From contig CAMUYQ010000005.1 in assembly GCA_947165025.1 (NCBI GenBank), positions 1 to 64,000 of the forward strand: 64,000 bases of DNA, given 5' to 3'. The stretch is from an uncultured Lachnospiraceae bacterium (GTDB lineage Bacteria; Bacillota; Clostridia; Lachnospirales; Lachnospiraceae). Of this stretch, positions 48,216-56,746 are shown piece after piece. The notes beneath the pieces were generated by a model. It searched no databases. It had not been told where the DNA came from and worked only from the letters and a program-made list of their open reading frames with translations. The position numbers and the translations under genes are program-made. Each line of letters opens with the position of its first letter. Positions within the stretch are counted from its first letter, which is position 1.

Positions 48216-48682
48216 TGAGATATACCATCAGGCATCTTGAAAAGAAAGACTGGGAGCTTGCAATGCAGCTGGCATGGGACACCTTCCTCGTGTATGAGGC
48301 TCCCGAATATGATCCTGAAGGAGTTAAGCACTTTCATGAATTCGTAAAGGGCGATGAGCTTCGGAATATGTTCATGCTGGGGGAATACTATGCCTGGGGA
48401 GCATATGATGAAGACGATGTGATCGTGGGCATACTCGGTATTCGCAAGCACTGGCATATCTCGCTTCTGTTTGTAGAACCGAAACTGCATCATCAGAGGA
48501 TCGCCACAAACCTGTTAAAACAGGCATTTGCCGAGGCATCACTTCAGGGGGTGACGGAGATGACCGTATTCTCCTCTCCCTATGCCACCGGCTTTTATCA
48601 CAGGATAGGATTTACCGATCTTGACCATGAAAAAACAAACGACGGTATCAGATATACACCTATGAGGATAGAACTGTTTTGA
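48215..48682 (+). CDS. GNAT family N-acetyltransferase
   Basis: A 155-residue acetyltransferase. The acetyl-CoA-binding motif A is seen as LFVEPKLHHQRIATNLLKQA near residue 88-107, and the C-terminal GFYHRIGFTDL is motif B-like. Its start codon overlaps the DUF1002 stop codon (TAATG). The substrate, whether small molecule or protein N-terminus, is unknown. Confidence 0.87.
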   Translation: MRYTIRHLEKKDWELAMQLAWDTFLVYEAPEYDPEGVKHFHEFVKGDELRNMFMLGEYYAWGAYDEDDVIVGILGIRKHWHISLLFVEPKLHHQRIATNLLKQAFAEASLQGVTEMTVFSSPYATGFYHRIGFTDLDHEKTNDGIRYTPMRIELF

Positions 48683-48683
48683 T

Positions 48684-48712
48684 TTGCTTTTTTGGTGTCG
48701 TTAAATTATAAT
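48684..48712 (+). promoter_or_regulatory. Promoter of the DUF624-diguanylate cyclase pair
   Basis: TTGCTT (48684-48689), a 17-base spacer and TATAAT (48707-48712). The start point would fall at the palindrome 48719-48735. Confidence 0.65.
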
Positions 48713-48718
48713 TAACAT

Positions 48719-48735
48719 CGGTGTGATATACACCG
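48719..48735. promoter_or_regulatory. Operator-like palindrome at the start point
   Basis: CGGTGT-GATAT-ACACCG, a perfect six-base inverted repeat with a five-base spacer, lies at the predicted +1 and 14 bases before the DUF624 start. It could be a repressor site or a 5' mRNA hairpin. Confidence 0.45.
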
Positions 48736-48748
48736 TAAGGACTGTTCA

Positions 48749-49420
48749 ATGAATAAAATTTTCAACTTTGAAGGACCGGTTTTTACGTTTTTATCGCGTC
48801 TGGCCGATCTGTTCTGGCTGAATCTGTTATATATACTGTGCTGTATCCCGGTAATTACCGCAGGTGCGGCAACCACGGCTCTGTATTACGTAACGCTTAA
48901 GATGGCAAAGGATGAGGAAGGGTATATTACCAGGTCCTACTTCAAATCTTTTAAGGATAATTTTATCCAGGCAACAATAATCTGGGCAGCATTTCTCGCG
49001 GTCCTTATCGTGATGTTTCTGGACTTTCGGATCGCAAACGGCGGCAGTATGGCTGAAGTGTTCAACAGTTCCACTGTCAGCAACGTGGTGATCACGGCGG
49101 TCGGAGTCATGGTCATACTGATCATGATGACCCTGACGTATGTATTTCCGCTGTTGGCCAGGTTTGACAACACGGTTTTCAATACGGTCAAAAATGCTTT
49201 TCTTATAAGTATCAGACATTTGCCTTATACTGTTTTGATGATCGTAATAACAGCGATCCCCGTGGTGCTGATCTGGTTTTCACCGGCGATGTTATTACTG
49301 GTGCTGATCATGTTTTCGGCAACGGCTTATATCAATTCGAAGTTTCTGAATAAGATATTTATTCTTTATATGCCAAAAGAAGAGGGTATTGATGGGGAAG
49401 GCGGAGAAGAACAAGAGTAA
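48749..49420 (+). CDS. DUF624 (YesL-like) membrane protein
   Basis: A 223-residue membrane protein of the YesL/DUF624 family, with about five hydrophobic segments. The N-terminal FLSRLADLFWLNLLYILCC and the PVITAGAATTALYYV block are characteristic. YesL-like genes often accompany sugar ABC transporters in Firmicutes, and an MsmK-type ATPase gene lies 1.7 kb downstream. It overlaps the diguanylate cyclase gene by 29 bases. Molecular function is unknown. Confidence 0.88.
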   Translation: MNKIFNFEGPVFTFLSRLADLFWLNLLYILCCIPVITAGAATTALYYVTLKMAKDEEGYITRSYFKSFKDNFIQATIIWAAFLAVLIVMFLDFRIANGGSMAEVFNSSTVSNVVITAVGVMVILIMMTLTYVFPLLARFDNTVFNTVKNAFLISIRHLPYTVLMIVITAIPVVLIWFSPAMLLLVLIMFSATAYINSKFLNKIFILYMPKEEGIDGEGGEEQE

Positions 49421-50939
49421 TTCCATGACGGTTCAGTGGGCGATACCGACGATCGTCCTGATGATCTTTCTTGTATTCACTCTTATCAATTACAACCGCA
49501 TAATGCAGCAGAATTCCAAGGACAAGGCACTGGAACGCGTGAGCAGACAGGCCGTATCCGTTGCGGGCTACTACAAAGGTCTTTATGAAGGAATGGTCGG
49601 TGTGGCAGACGGTATAGCGGACTGGCTCATGGGTCAGGATGATCTCTTCTCGGAAGACTGTGTTGAAATGATCAAGCAGATCGACAATCATTCGGGCCTT
49701 GTTGACGCATACATTGTAAAGAGCGACGGAAGTGCTGTCGATTCTTACGGAAACACTTATGTCGAGGTGAACAATTCCGCCGAATTCAGATCTCTTCTCG
49801 GAACAAAGGACAATACGGTCTCTTACCTTGATGAAAAAAACAGACCGATCCTTTTGATCTCGGCACCGATCAGATCGGAAAGTGAGTGGCGCGGAAACTT
49901 CATCATGGTCTATAAAGGAGACCGCATCGCAAAACAGATGGATACAACGGCGTACAGCTATGCGCTTGTTTACGTTAACGGTCTTATCGGTGAGGTATAC
50001 GGAGCCGATTCGGGAGTGTTCCAACTCGGGGACAATCTCAAGGAGGTTGCCGATACTCTTACATTTGACGAAGGCAGCGCAACGACATTCTTCCAGAGTA
50101 TACAGTCCGGAAGATCCGGAACCGTTCATGTAAGTAACAACAAAGGCGTCAGCTGTTATATCTGCCATCAGCCGATAGGCAAGATCGGCGCCAGCATTAT
50201 AGTGACGATACAGGACAGCCAGATCAACAGAAGCATCCTCGAAGAAAATCAGGATACGCGAAGCATGATCATAAAGGTCCTTGTTTCGATCGGAATATTC
50301 GTGGCCCTGATCATAATCATCTATATCATCAACAGGGTAAGCTTTACAAAGGAGAGCATCGAGCTTCAGAACAAAGCTGAAACGGATCTGCTCACCGAAC
50401 TTCTCAATAAGGTCTCCACGGAGAACAAGATCAAGGAATACCTTGAAGGGGAAGGCCGGGACAAGACGAGCATGATGTGTGTCCTTGATATTGATAACTT
50501 CAAGAAGATCAACGATACGATGGGACATGCGTTCGGAGACGAAGTTCTTGCAACTCTCGGTAAGAGGATAAGAGCGGAATTTAGAGTTACCGATATCATA
50601 GGACGTACCGGAGGAGACGAGTTCATCATATTCCTCAAGGATCTTAAGGATGATAATGTTATCGAGCGTGAAGCCGGCAGGGTAGCCGGATTCTTCAAGG
50701 ACTTCACGGTCGGAACATACACAAAGTATTCACCGACCGCAAGTATCGGTGCGGCGATATTCCCTCGTGACGGAAGCGATTACGAGAGCATGTACAAGGC
50801 AGCTGATACGGCACTCTATAAAGCAAAGAGAAGAGGTAAGAACCAGCTGGCATTTTTCTCCGAGACAACGGAAGAGGACAAGCTTGAGGCCGAGGAAGCA
50901 AGCAAGCCCAAGCCCATCGACTCTGACGGGGAGAGATGA
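49392..50939 (+). CDS. Membrane-bound diguanylate cyclase with extracellular sensor
   Basis: A 515-residue protein. Membrane segments lie at ~15-35 and ~295-318, and the ~260 residues between them resemble a double Cache sensor facing outside. The GGDEF domain (~340-490) has an intact GGDEF motif and an inhibitory-site RVTD five residues before it, so it should make cyclic di-GMP with product feedback. The ATG at 49392 is preferred over the preceding TTG. Co-transcription with the DUF624 gene is likely. Confidence 0.93.
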   Translation: MGKAEKNKSNSMTVQWAIPTIVLMIFLVFTLINYNRIMQQNSKDKALERVSRQAVSVAGYYKGLYEGMVGVADGIADWLMGQDDLFSEDCVEMIKQIDNHSGLVDAYIVKSDGSAVDSYGNTYVEVNNSAEFRSLLGTKDNTVSYLDEKNRPILLISAPIRSESEWRGNFIMVYKGDRIAKQMDTTAYSYALVYVNGLIGEVYGADSGVFQLGDNLKEVADTLTFDEGSATTFFQSIQSGRSGTVHVSNNKGVSCYICHQPIGKIGASIIVTIQDSQINRSILEENQDTRSMIIKVLVSIGIFVALIIIIYIINRVSFTKESIELQNKAETDLLTELLNKVSTENKIKEYLEGEGRDKTSMMCVLDIDNFKKINDTMGHAFGDEVLATLGKRIRAEFRVTDIIGRTGGDEFIIFLKDLKDDNVIEREAGRVAGFFKDFTVGTYTKYSPTASIGAAIFPRDGSDYESMYKAADTALYKAKRRGKNQLAFFSETTEEDKLEAEEASKPKPIDSDGER

Positions 50940-51015
50940 TATACCGTTTGGACAGATTGTACACCGAACGAAAAAATCTTTGGGCAACCTTGGCATTTTA
51001 AATATCGTACAGTAT

Positions 51016-51024
51016 TGATATAAT
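51016..51024 (+). promoter_or_regulatory. Extended -10 promoter before the msmK/ugpC-type gene
   Basis: TGATATAAT is a full extended -10 element (TGnTATAAT). No good -35 is present at 17 bases. Initiation would be near 51031, at the foot of a terminator-like hairpin. Confidence 0.55.
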
Positions 51025-51025
51025 T

Positions 51026-51067
51026 TGTAATGGTCGGGTCGAAGGATCCGCACCATTACATTTTTTT
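51026..51067 (+). terminator. Terminator-like hairpin in the leader
   Basis: TGTAATGGT/ACCATTACA (nine pairs) with an inner GGGTC/GGATCC pairing, followed by seven T. It ends 27 bases before the ATPase start codon. It may terminate the upstream diguanylate cyclase transcript, or attenuate transcripts starting at the promoter just before it. Confidence 0.75.
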
Positions 51068-51094
51068 ATTATAATAATCGGAGGTTACAGAATA

Positions 51095-52207
51095 ATGGCA
51101 GGTTTATCACTCAAGAACATTTGCAAAGTTTATCCTAACGGATTCCAGGCTGTTAAGGATTTCAACCTTGAGATCGCCGATCAGGAGTTCATCATCTTCG
51201 TCGGCCCTTCGGGATGCGGAAAGTCAACGACTCTTCGTATGATCGCAGGACTGGAAGAGATCTCTTCCGGTGAGCTCAAGATCGGTGACCGCGTGGTCAA
51301 CGACGTAGAGCCCAAGGACAGGGATATCGCGATGGTATTCCAGAACTACGCTCTTTATCCTCATATGTCTGTATATGACAATATGGCATTCGGTCTTAAG
51401 CTCAGAAAAGTGCCCAAGGATGAGATAGACAAGATGGTTAAGGAAGCAGCAAAGATCCTCGACCTTACAGCTCTTCTCGATCGTAAGCCCAAGGCTCTTT
51501 CGGGTGGACAGAGACAGCGTGTTGCCATGGGTCGTGCCATTGTCCGTAACCCTAAAGTATTCCTTATGGACGAGCCTCTTTCAAACCTTGATGCAAAGCT
51601 TCGTGTTCAGATGAGAATAGAGATCGCAAAGCTTCACCAGAGACTCGGAACCACCATCATCTACGTTACACATGACCAGACAGAGGCTATGACTCTCGGT
51701 ACCAGGATCGTAGTTATGAAGGACGGTGTTATCCAGCAGGTTGATACACCTCAGAATCTTTATGATAAGCCCTGCAATCTCTTTGTTGCCGGATTCATGG
51801 GAAGCCCTCAGATGAACTTCATCAACGCTACCGTTGATGTTGAAGGCGATGTTGCAAGCCTCAAGTTCGCAGGAAAGAGCGTTCCGCTTCCTCCCGCAAA
51901 GAGCAAGAAGCTCATCGACGGCGGTTATGCAGGAAAGGTTGTTACATTCGGTATCCGTCCCGAGGATGTATATGATTCTGAAATGTACATCGAGACTTCT
52001 CCTCAGAGCGTATTCGAGTCAACAGTAAAGGTTTACGAGCTTCTCGGAGCAGAAGTTTACCTGTACTTTGATCTTGAAGAGTTCCCGATCACTGCAAGGG
52101 TTGATCCCAGAACTACAGCAAGACCGGGCGATACGGTTAAGTTCGCATTTGACGTTGAGAAGATCCATGTATTCGACAAGGATACTGAGATGATCATCAC
52201 AAACTAG
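51095..52207 (+). CDS. Sugar ABC transporter ATPase, MsmK/UgpC type
   Basis: A 370-residue ATPase of the CUT1 carbohydrate importer class. Walker A is GPSGCGKSTT near residue 37, the signature is LSGGQRQR near 134, Walker B is FLMDEPLSNLD, and the switch His is in VTHDQTEA. A C-terminal TOBE/regulatory domain starts near 235. No permease or binding-protein genes are adjacent, which fits MsmK-type ATPases that serve several sugar importers. Codon use is more biased to frequent codons than in its neighbours, suggesting high expression. Confidence 0.94.
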   Translation: MAGLSLKNICKVYPNGFQAVKDFNLEIADQEFIIFVGPSGCGKSTTLRMIAGLEEISSGELKIGDRVVNDVEPKDRDIAMVFQNYALYPHMSVYDNMAFGLKLRKVPKDEIDKMVKEAAKILDLTALLDRKPKALSGGQRQRVAMGRAIVRNPKVFLMDEPLSNLDAKLRVQMRIEIAKLHQRLGTTIIYVTHDQTEAMTLGTRIVVMKDGVIQQVDTPQNLYDKPCNLFVAGFMGSPQMNFINATVDVEGDVASLKFAGKSVPLPPAKSKKLIDGGYAGKVVTFGIRPEDVYDSEMYIETSPQSVFESTVKVYELLGAEVYLYFDLEEFPITARVDPRTTARPGDTVKFAFDVEKIHVFDKDTEMIITN

Positions 52208-52232
52208 GACATCATTATCGAAGATGTTGTAA

Positions 52233-52267
52233 ACAGCGGGTCCGAAAGGGCCCGCTGTCTTGTTTTT
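52233..52267 (+). terminator. Strong intrinsic terminator
   Basis: ACAGCGGG/CCCGCTGT with an inner CC/GG and a GAAA loop, then CTTGTTTTT. It lies 26 bases after the ATPase stop codon. Confidence 0.93.
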
Positions 52268-52294
52268 GCCCCCAAATAATGATAAATTATATCT

Positions 52295-52801
52295 ATGGCG
52301 TGTTCGGAAGATGAAAAATACATGAAAAAGGCGCTCGCCGAGGCGCGAAAAGCATATAAGCTCGGAGAGGTACCGATAGGCTGTGTGATAGTATACGAGG
52401 GAAAGATAATCGGCCGCGGGTACAATCGCAGGAACACGGATAAAAATACGCTCTGTCATGCGGAGATAACCGCGATCAGAAAAGCAAGCAGGTTCATGAA
52501 TGACTGGCGACTTGAGGGATGCACGATGTATGTCACGCTCGAGCCGTGCCAGATGTGTGCCGGAGCATGTGTCCAGGCCAGGATCGACAGGGTTGTCATA
52601 GGCTGTATGAGCCCGAAGTCAGGCTGTGCCGGATCGGTCATCAATCTGCTCAGGATGGATGAGTTCAATCATAAAGCAGATATAACAACAGATGTGCTCA
52701 AAGATGAGTGCAGCGGTATCCTGACAAAGTTTTTTGAAGAACTCAGGATCAGAAACCGTATAGAAAAAGCGGGGGACGAGAAGGAAGATCAAGATGAGTG
52801 A
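52295..52801 (+). CDS. tadA: tRNA adenosine-34 deaminase TadA
   Basis: A 168-residue zinc deaminase converting wobble A34 to inosine in tRNA-Arg(ACG). The zinc and catalytic motifs are HAE in CHAEITAI near residue 53 and PCQMC in EPCQMCAGACVQAR near 83. A family helix MKKALAEARKAYKLGE starts the fold. There is little Shine-Dalgarno sequence before the ATG. It overlaps the sensor gene by eight bases. Confidence 0.95.
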   Translation: MACSEDEKYMKKALAEARKAYKLGEVPIGCVIVYEGKIIGRGYNRRNTDKNTLCHAEITAIRKASRFMNDWRLEGCTMYVTLEPCQMCAGACVQARIDRVVIGCMSPKSGCAGSVINLLRMDEFNHKADITTDVLKDECSGILTKFFEELRIRNRIEKAGDEKEDQDE

Positions 52802-54278
52802 GAACGAGAGATTAACTCCTGAAGAAACGATCGAAGTCGGCAGGGAAGTAAAAAGCATGAGAAAAGTATTTCTCAAGATAATCGCCGTGTCGATCATACC
52901 TCTTTTTGTCATGGGTGTTGCCATATTTCTGATCACTAACATCAGTTTTCAGAATATAGTCGAAGAAGTCATCAAAGAAGAACTGCGTACTGCCGCATAC
53001 GGACTGTCGGAGAATTACGGCCTTACGGATATGGGCGACTATTCGATAAGTGATGAAGGGATCGTTTATAAGGGAGACGAGAAGGTGTCCGGACGTCTCG
53101 GCCGTATCGGAGAGGAACTGCTTAAGAGCGGACTTGTATGTACTTTCTTTTATGAGAACACGAGAATAGATACAACTGTTGAGGATCGGTCGGGAACAAA
53201 CCTCGCCGGAACGAAGCTTGATGAGAATCTGTACAGTCAGCTCAGGGAGTCGGGAGAAGAGCTGTTCTGCGAACAGGTTATCCTGGGCGGAAAATCATAT
53301 TACGGATACTACATTCCTTACAGGAACAGTGACGGAAAGCTCGCAACAGTGTTCTTTGCCGGACGTCTGAGAGAAGATGTTCTTAAGGATATGAGAAGTG
53401 CGACGATCCGCATCATGTGGGTGGGTCTGATCGTATTTGTCATAGGAATAATCGTATCACTTCTGTGTTCGATATATATGGTCGGGTTCATATTTAAACA
53501 TTTTAGAAATGAACAGGCGGATAATATCAGGAAGATCGCGGCACAGGATCAGATGGAATTCATGACACTTGTCAGCCGCGAGCTGAGAGATCCCGTTGAT
53601 TCGATAGCGGTTCTTTCCGACAAGATACTTGAGCAGGAGTCTTCACCCGAGATAAGGGAAAAGGTTCTGGGGATCAGAGAGGCCGGAAACTCAATGCTCA
53701 TATCGTTCAACTCCATATACGACTACTCAAGACTCCAGGCCGGAGATATAGAGGTAAATAAAGATGAATACGAGCTTACCAAGCTTGTAAGCGGATGCTG
53801 CGAAAAGGTGAGTCCGGGTATAGAACGTAAGAAACTTGATTTTCGCGTTAAGTACGATGAGAGCATGCCGGATTTCCTCAAGGGAGATTACGCCAAGATC
53901 AGGCAGATCCTGGATAACCTTCTGGAAAACGCAGTCAAGTATACGTACGAGGGAAGTGTCAGTCTTGATATAGGATACAGGACTATCACACCTGACAAGA
54001 TAGACGTGACGTTCACGATCACGGATACCGGTGTCGGCATAAGACGTGAGGATGCGGAGAAACTGTTCCTGTCCATAGGAAAGGTCGGCCAGTCCAAGAA
54101 TATCAGTATCAAGGGAACAGGACTCGGGCTTCTAATTTGTAAGCGTCTTGTCAACATGATGGACGGAAGGATTTCCGTGGACAGTGAGATAGGAAAAGGA
54201 TCCACATTCAGGTTCACAATACCGCAGGATGTCCTTACGAGAAAAACCGTAGGAGAGAGCATACGTAATGATAACTGA
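52794..54278 (+). CDS. Histidine-kinase-like membrane sensor lacking the phosphoacceptor His
   Basis: A 494-residue protein with membrane segments at ~24-46 and ~203-226, and between them a single-Cache-like extracellular sensor. The helical region where a DHp domain should be reads SRELRDP instead of SHELRTP, so the phosphoacceptor His is Arg (codon CGC). The ATPase domain is intact: N-box DNLLENAVKYT, G1 DTGVGI and G2 GTGLGL. It probably signals without His autophosphorylation. No response regulator is adjacent; a PucR/CdaR-type regulator overlaps its end. Confidence 0.87.
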   Translation: MSENERLTPEETIEVGREVKSMRKVFLKIIAVSIIPLFVMGVAIFLITNISFQNIVEEVIKEELRTAAYGLSENYGLTDMGDYSISDEGIVYKGDEKVSGRLGRIGEELLKSGLVCTFFYENTRIDTTVEDRSGTNLAGTKLDENLYSQLRESGEELFCEQVILGGKSYYGYYIPYRNSDGKLATVFFAGRLREDVLKDMRSATIRIMWVGLIVFVIGIIVSLLCSIYMVGFIFKHFRNEQADNIRKIAAQDQMEFMTLVSRELRDPVDSIAVLSDKILEQESSPEIREKVLGIREAGNSMLISFNSIYDYSRLQAGDIEVNKDEYELTKLVSGCCEKVSPGIERKKLDFRVKYDESMPDFLKGDYAKIRQILDNLLENAVKYTYEGSVSLDIGYRTITPDKIDVTFTITDTGVGIRREDAEKLFLSIGKVGQSKNISIKGTGLGLLICKRLVNMMDGRISVDSEIGKGSTFRFTIPQDVLTRKTVGESIRNDN

Positions 54279-55350
54279 AAGTGTTATCTCAAACTGCATA
54301 GATGAAGTGAACGCCATCTCGAAAGCAAGGCTGATGGTCGTTGATGTAAACGGTACGACGATCGCAAATGCCGGACAGGTAAGAGGACCCGGAAACGATT
54401 CGCTAAACGCGTTTATTAACGGGGATAAGGACTCGGAAGAATGTAACGGACAGCTGTTCATAAAGGTTCGTGATGATGACAGGACGGCATATGTGCTCAT
54501 CTCGGAAGACGCAGGGGAAGGAGCTGTATGTGCTTACCTGGCAGCATCACAGCTTAAAAACCTGATCATAGCATACAGGGACAGGATCGATACGGATTCA
54601 TTCTTTCAGAATCTGCTGCTCGATAACATGCTGCCGGTTGATATTTATAACAGGGCAGCAAAACTGAATATCGAGGTGAAGCAGAGGAGATGCGTTTTTG
54701 TAGTTGAGCCGGAAGGGAAAAAGGAGAGCGGCCTTATCGATATGATCAGGGAACTGTTCTCGACAGAGGGAAATGATCATGTTACAGCAGTTGATGAGAA
54801 ACATGTTGTGGTCATAAGGTCGATGACTGATGAAGAGGGAGCGGACGATCTGTCGGAAACGGCGGATATGCTCGTTGATATGGCGCGTTCCGAAGCGCTA
54901 AGCGACGTTAGGGTCGCATACGGAACGATAACCGATGACATTAAAGGAGTCTCGAGATCCTACAGGGAAGCCAGGATGGCTTTGGATGTGGGCAAGATAT
55001 TCTATCCGATGAGAAGTACGATGGAGTATGACAATCTCGGAGTGGGAAGGCTCATATACCAGCTTCCGGTCAATCTGTGCAAACTTTTCGTAAGGGAGAT
55101 CTTCGGAGATGACATACCGGAGGAGATAGATGAAGAAGTGCTGACGACCGTTAACAGGTTCTTTGACAACAGCCTTAACGTGTCCGAGACATCAAGGCAG
55201 CTGTTCATTCATCGGAATACTCTCATATACAGGATAGAAAAGCTGCAGAAAGCAACGGGACTTGACGTGAGGGTGTTTGATGATGCACTCACTCTCAAGA
55301 TAGCACTGATGGTCGTGAATTATCTGAAGTACGTTAAAGAGAACGAATGA
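54268..55350 (+). CDS. PucR/CdaR-family transcription regulator
   Basis: A 360-residue cytoplasmic regulator. The N-terminal ~120 residues are a sugar-diacid-recognition or PAS-like sensing region, a GGDEF-like or CdaR middle domain spans ~140-270, and a C-terminal helix-turn-helix contains NVSETSRQLFIHRNTLIYRI near residue 315, the PucR signature. Its start lies inside the sensor gene (11-base overlap) behind AGGAGAG, so the two are coupled. The pairing suggests that the sensor acts on this regulator or with it. Confidence 0.85.
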   Translation: MITESVISNCIDEVNAISKARLMVVDVNGTTIANAGQVRGPGNDSLNAFINGDKDSEECNGQLFIKVRDDDRTAYVLISEDAGEGAVCAYLAASQLKNLIIAYRDRIDTDSFFQNLLLDNMLPVDIYNRAAKLNIEVKQRRCVFVVEPEGKKESGLIDMIRELFSTEGNDHVTAVDEKHVVVIRSMTDEEGADDLSETADMLVDMARSEALSDVRVAYGTITDDIKGVSRSYREARMALDVGKIFYPMRSTMEYDNLGVGRLIYQLPVNLCKLFVREIFGDDIPEEIDEEVLTTVNRFFDNSLNVSETSRQLFIHRNTLIYRIEKLQKATGLDVRVFDDALTLKIALMVVNYLKYVKENE

Positions 55351-55355
55351 TATGA

Positions 55356-56051
55356 TCAGTCGATACCGCGAAGTTCGACATGCCTGATAGTTTTGGAAAG
55401 CTCCTTCACATACTGAAGGAGTTTTTCTTTTGGAACTGCATGAAGGGTCTTGTCGGGAACAAACTCGGATTCCACATAACCCTGGAGGAAATATCGGTCC
55501 GCACCCTCAAGAAGATGAGATATATCTTTGATGATATCTTCGTTTAACAGTTCGTTAACGGCCGTTGTCCTGAACTCGTGGTCTAAAGAGCTTCCGATGA
55601 GAAAATCAATGCTCTCCTTTATCGGCGTAAGCCTGATGTTATCGATACCGCAGGCTCTGCCGTATTCCGGCAGGGATGATTTTATGTCCATAGCCACGTA
55701 ATCAAGAAGCTTTTTGCCGGCAAGCTCCTTAAGCATATCCGGGTTCGTTCCGTTCGTATCAAGCTTTACCTTGTATCCAAGGCCTTTGATAAGACGTATG
55801 AACGAAGGCAGTTCTTTATACAGTGTTGGCTCACCGCCCGTTATGCACACTCCGTCAAGGACAGAGCGCCGCTTGGACAGAAAGCTCAATATGTCCTCAT
55901 CCGTATATGCGCCCCTGTCCGTTGAGGTAACTATGTTCATATTGTGGCAAAAAGGACAGCGCATGTTACAGCCGCCCAGAAAAACGGTGGCCGCAACATT
56001 TCCCGGATAATCGAGCAGTGTTGTTTTTTGAAATCCCTGAATGTTAAGCAT
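55356..56051 (-). CDS. nrdG: Anaerobic ribonucleotide reductase activating protein
   Basis: A 231-residue radical-SAM activase. The cluster motif is CNMRCPFC (CxxxCxxC) near residues 28-35, followed by TGGEPTL. The N-terminal FQKTTLLDYPGNVAATVFLGG is typical of the NrdG2 subgroup, longer than E. coli NrdG. It makes the glycyl radical on NrdD. No nrdD gene is in the window. It runs against its neighbours and ends five bases from the convergent PucR-type gene. Confidence 0.88.
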   Translation of the reverse strand: MLNIQGFQKTTLLDYPGNVAATVFLGGCNMRCPFCHNMNIVTSTDRGAYTDEDILSFLSKRRSVLDGVCITGGEPTLYKELPSFIRLIKGLGYKVKLDTNGTNPDMLKELAGKKLLDYVAMDIKSSLPEYGRACGIDNIRLTPIKESIDFLIGSSLDHEFRTTAVNELLNEDIIKDISHLLEGADRYFLQGYVESEFVPDKTLHAVPKEKLLQYVKELSKTIRHVELRGID

Positions 56052-56069
56052 GAAGAGTTAACCGAAACG

Positions 56070-56264
56070 TCATGAGTCGCAGAAATTTCCGACACTTCCG
56101 TCGGCAAACGGGCTGCCGATATCGCACCGCCCGTGATGATGCACTTCCCGGACAAAGTCTTCGCGTTCGGTCTCGACCCTGTGGATACCTATTCTGCTGA
56201 CGCCTTCTTCGGTCTTTCCGTCGAGCATGCGGATTACTTCTTCAATCTCTGCTTCCGTTGCCAT
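56070..56264 (-). CDS. Small conserved protein upstream of nrdG
   Basis: A 64-residue protein with no signal or membrane segment. An N-terminal acidic helix is followed by SRIGIHRVETEREDFVREV and then HHHGRCDIGSPF, which is rich in potential metal ligands. A GGGAG site stands seven bases before the ATG at 56264. It lies 18 bases upstream of nrdG on the same strand. Similar short proteins occur beside nrdD/nrdG in Clostridia as far as I recall; no function is known. Confidence 0.72.
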   Translation of the reverse strand: MATEAEIEEVIRMLDGKTEEGVSRIGIHRVETEREDFVREVHHHGRCDIGSPFADGSVGNFCDS

Positions 56265-56374
56265 GATCAATCTCCCAAAAAAGTGAATTTGCGTGAAAGT
56301 TGTGTTTTACGTTGATATTATAACATGTTAAGATTATATACAAAAGAACAGTCTCCGGCCAAAAAGGACAGAAC

Positions 56375-56710
56375 ATGGAAACAGAAAAAAACGAGATAAC
56401 ACAGGTAAGTGAAACCGAAGTAACGGAAACCGTTACAGAGGAAACTCAGATCACGGAAACAGAAGAAGATGTGACAAATGAACAGAAAGGTCCGGTATAT
56501 CCGACGCAGCTCTCACTGACGATCAGAACGATAGTCGGAGCTTATGTCATATATCTGGCTTACCAGATAATCACATCTGACGACGAACTCACGCCTTTTT
56601 TGTGGGCAGGGGTCATATTGTTCATAGTTGCGGGGTCTGCGCTGGTGATCATGTCCGTCAAACGCTTCATTTTCGGCGAATATGAAGGTGGGAGACGCGA
56701 CAAGCATTGA
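56375..56710 (+). CDS. Small two-segment membrane protein
   Basis: A 111-residue protein I do not recognise. Residues 1-45 are Thr/Glu-rich (repeats of TETE and TEE type) and probably disordered. Two membrane segments lie at ~50-66 and ~73-95, and the tail is basic. There is no good ribosome site before the ATG. It ends one base before the SRP RNA promoter. Confidence 0.68.
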   Translation: METEKNEITQVSETEVTETVTEETQITETEEDVTNEQKGPVYPTQLSLTIRTIVGAYVIYLAYQIITSDDELTPFLWAGVILFIVAGSALVIMSVKRFIFGEYEGGRRDKH

Positions 56711-56711
56711 A

Positions 56712-56740
56712 TTGACAACATTTACGGCATTTTGTATACT
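56712..56740 (+). promoter_or_regulatory. Strong promoter of the SRP RNA
   Basis: TTGACA (56712-56717), a 17-base spacer and TATACT (56735-56740). Transcription would begin near 56747, at the predicted RNA 5' end. Confidence 0.9.
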
Positions 56741-56746
56741 ACAAAT

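Noticed and set aside
49359-50528. Long minus-strand open frame of 389 codons
   Set aside because: It is the mirror of the diguanylate cyclase gene, whose Cache region and GGDEF motif are clear. No recognisable protein features.
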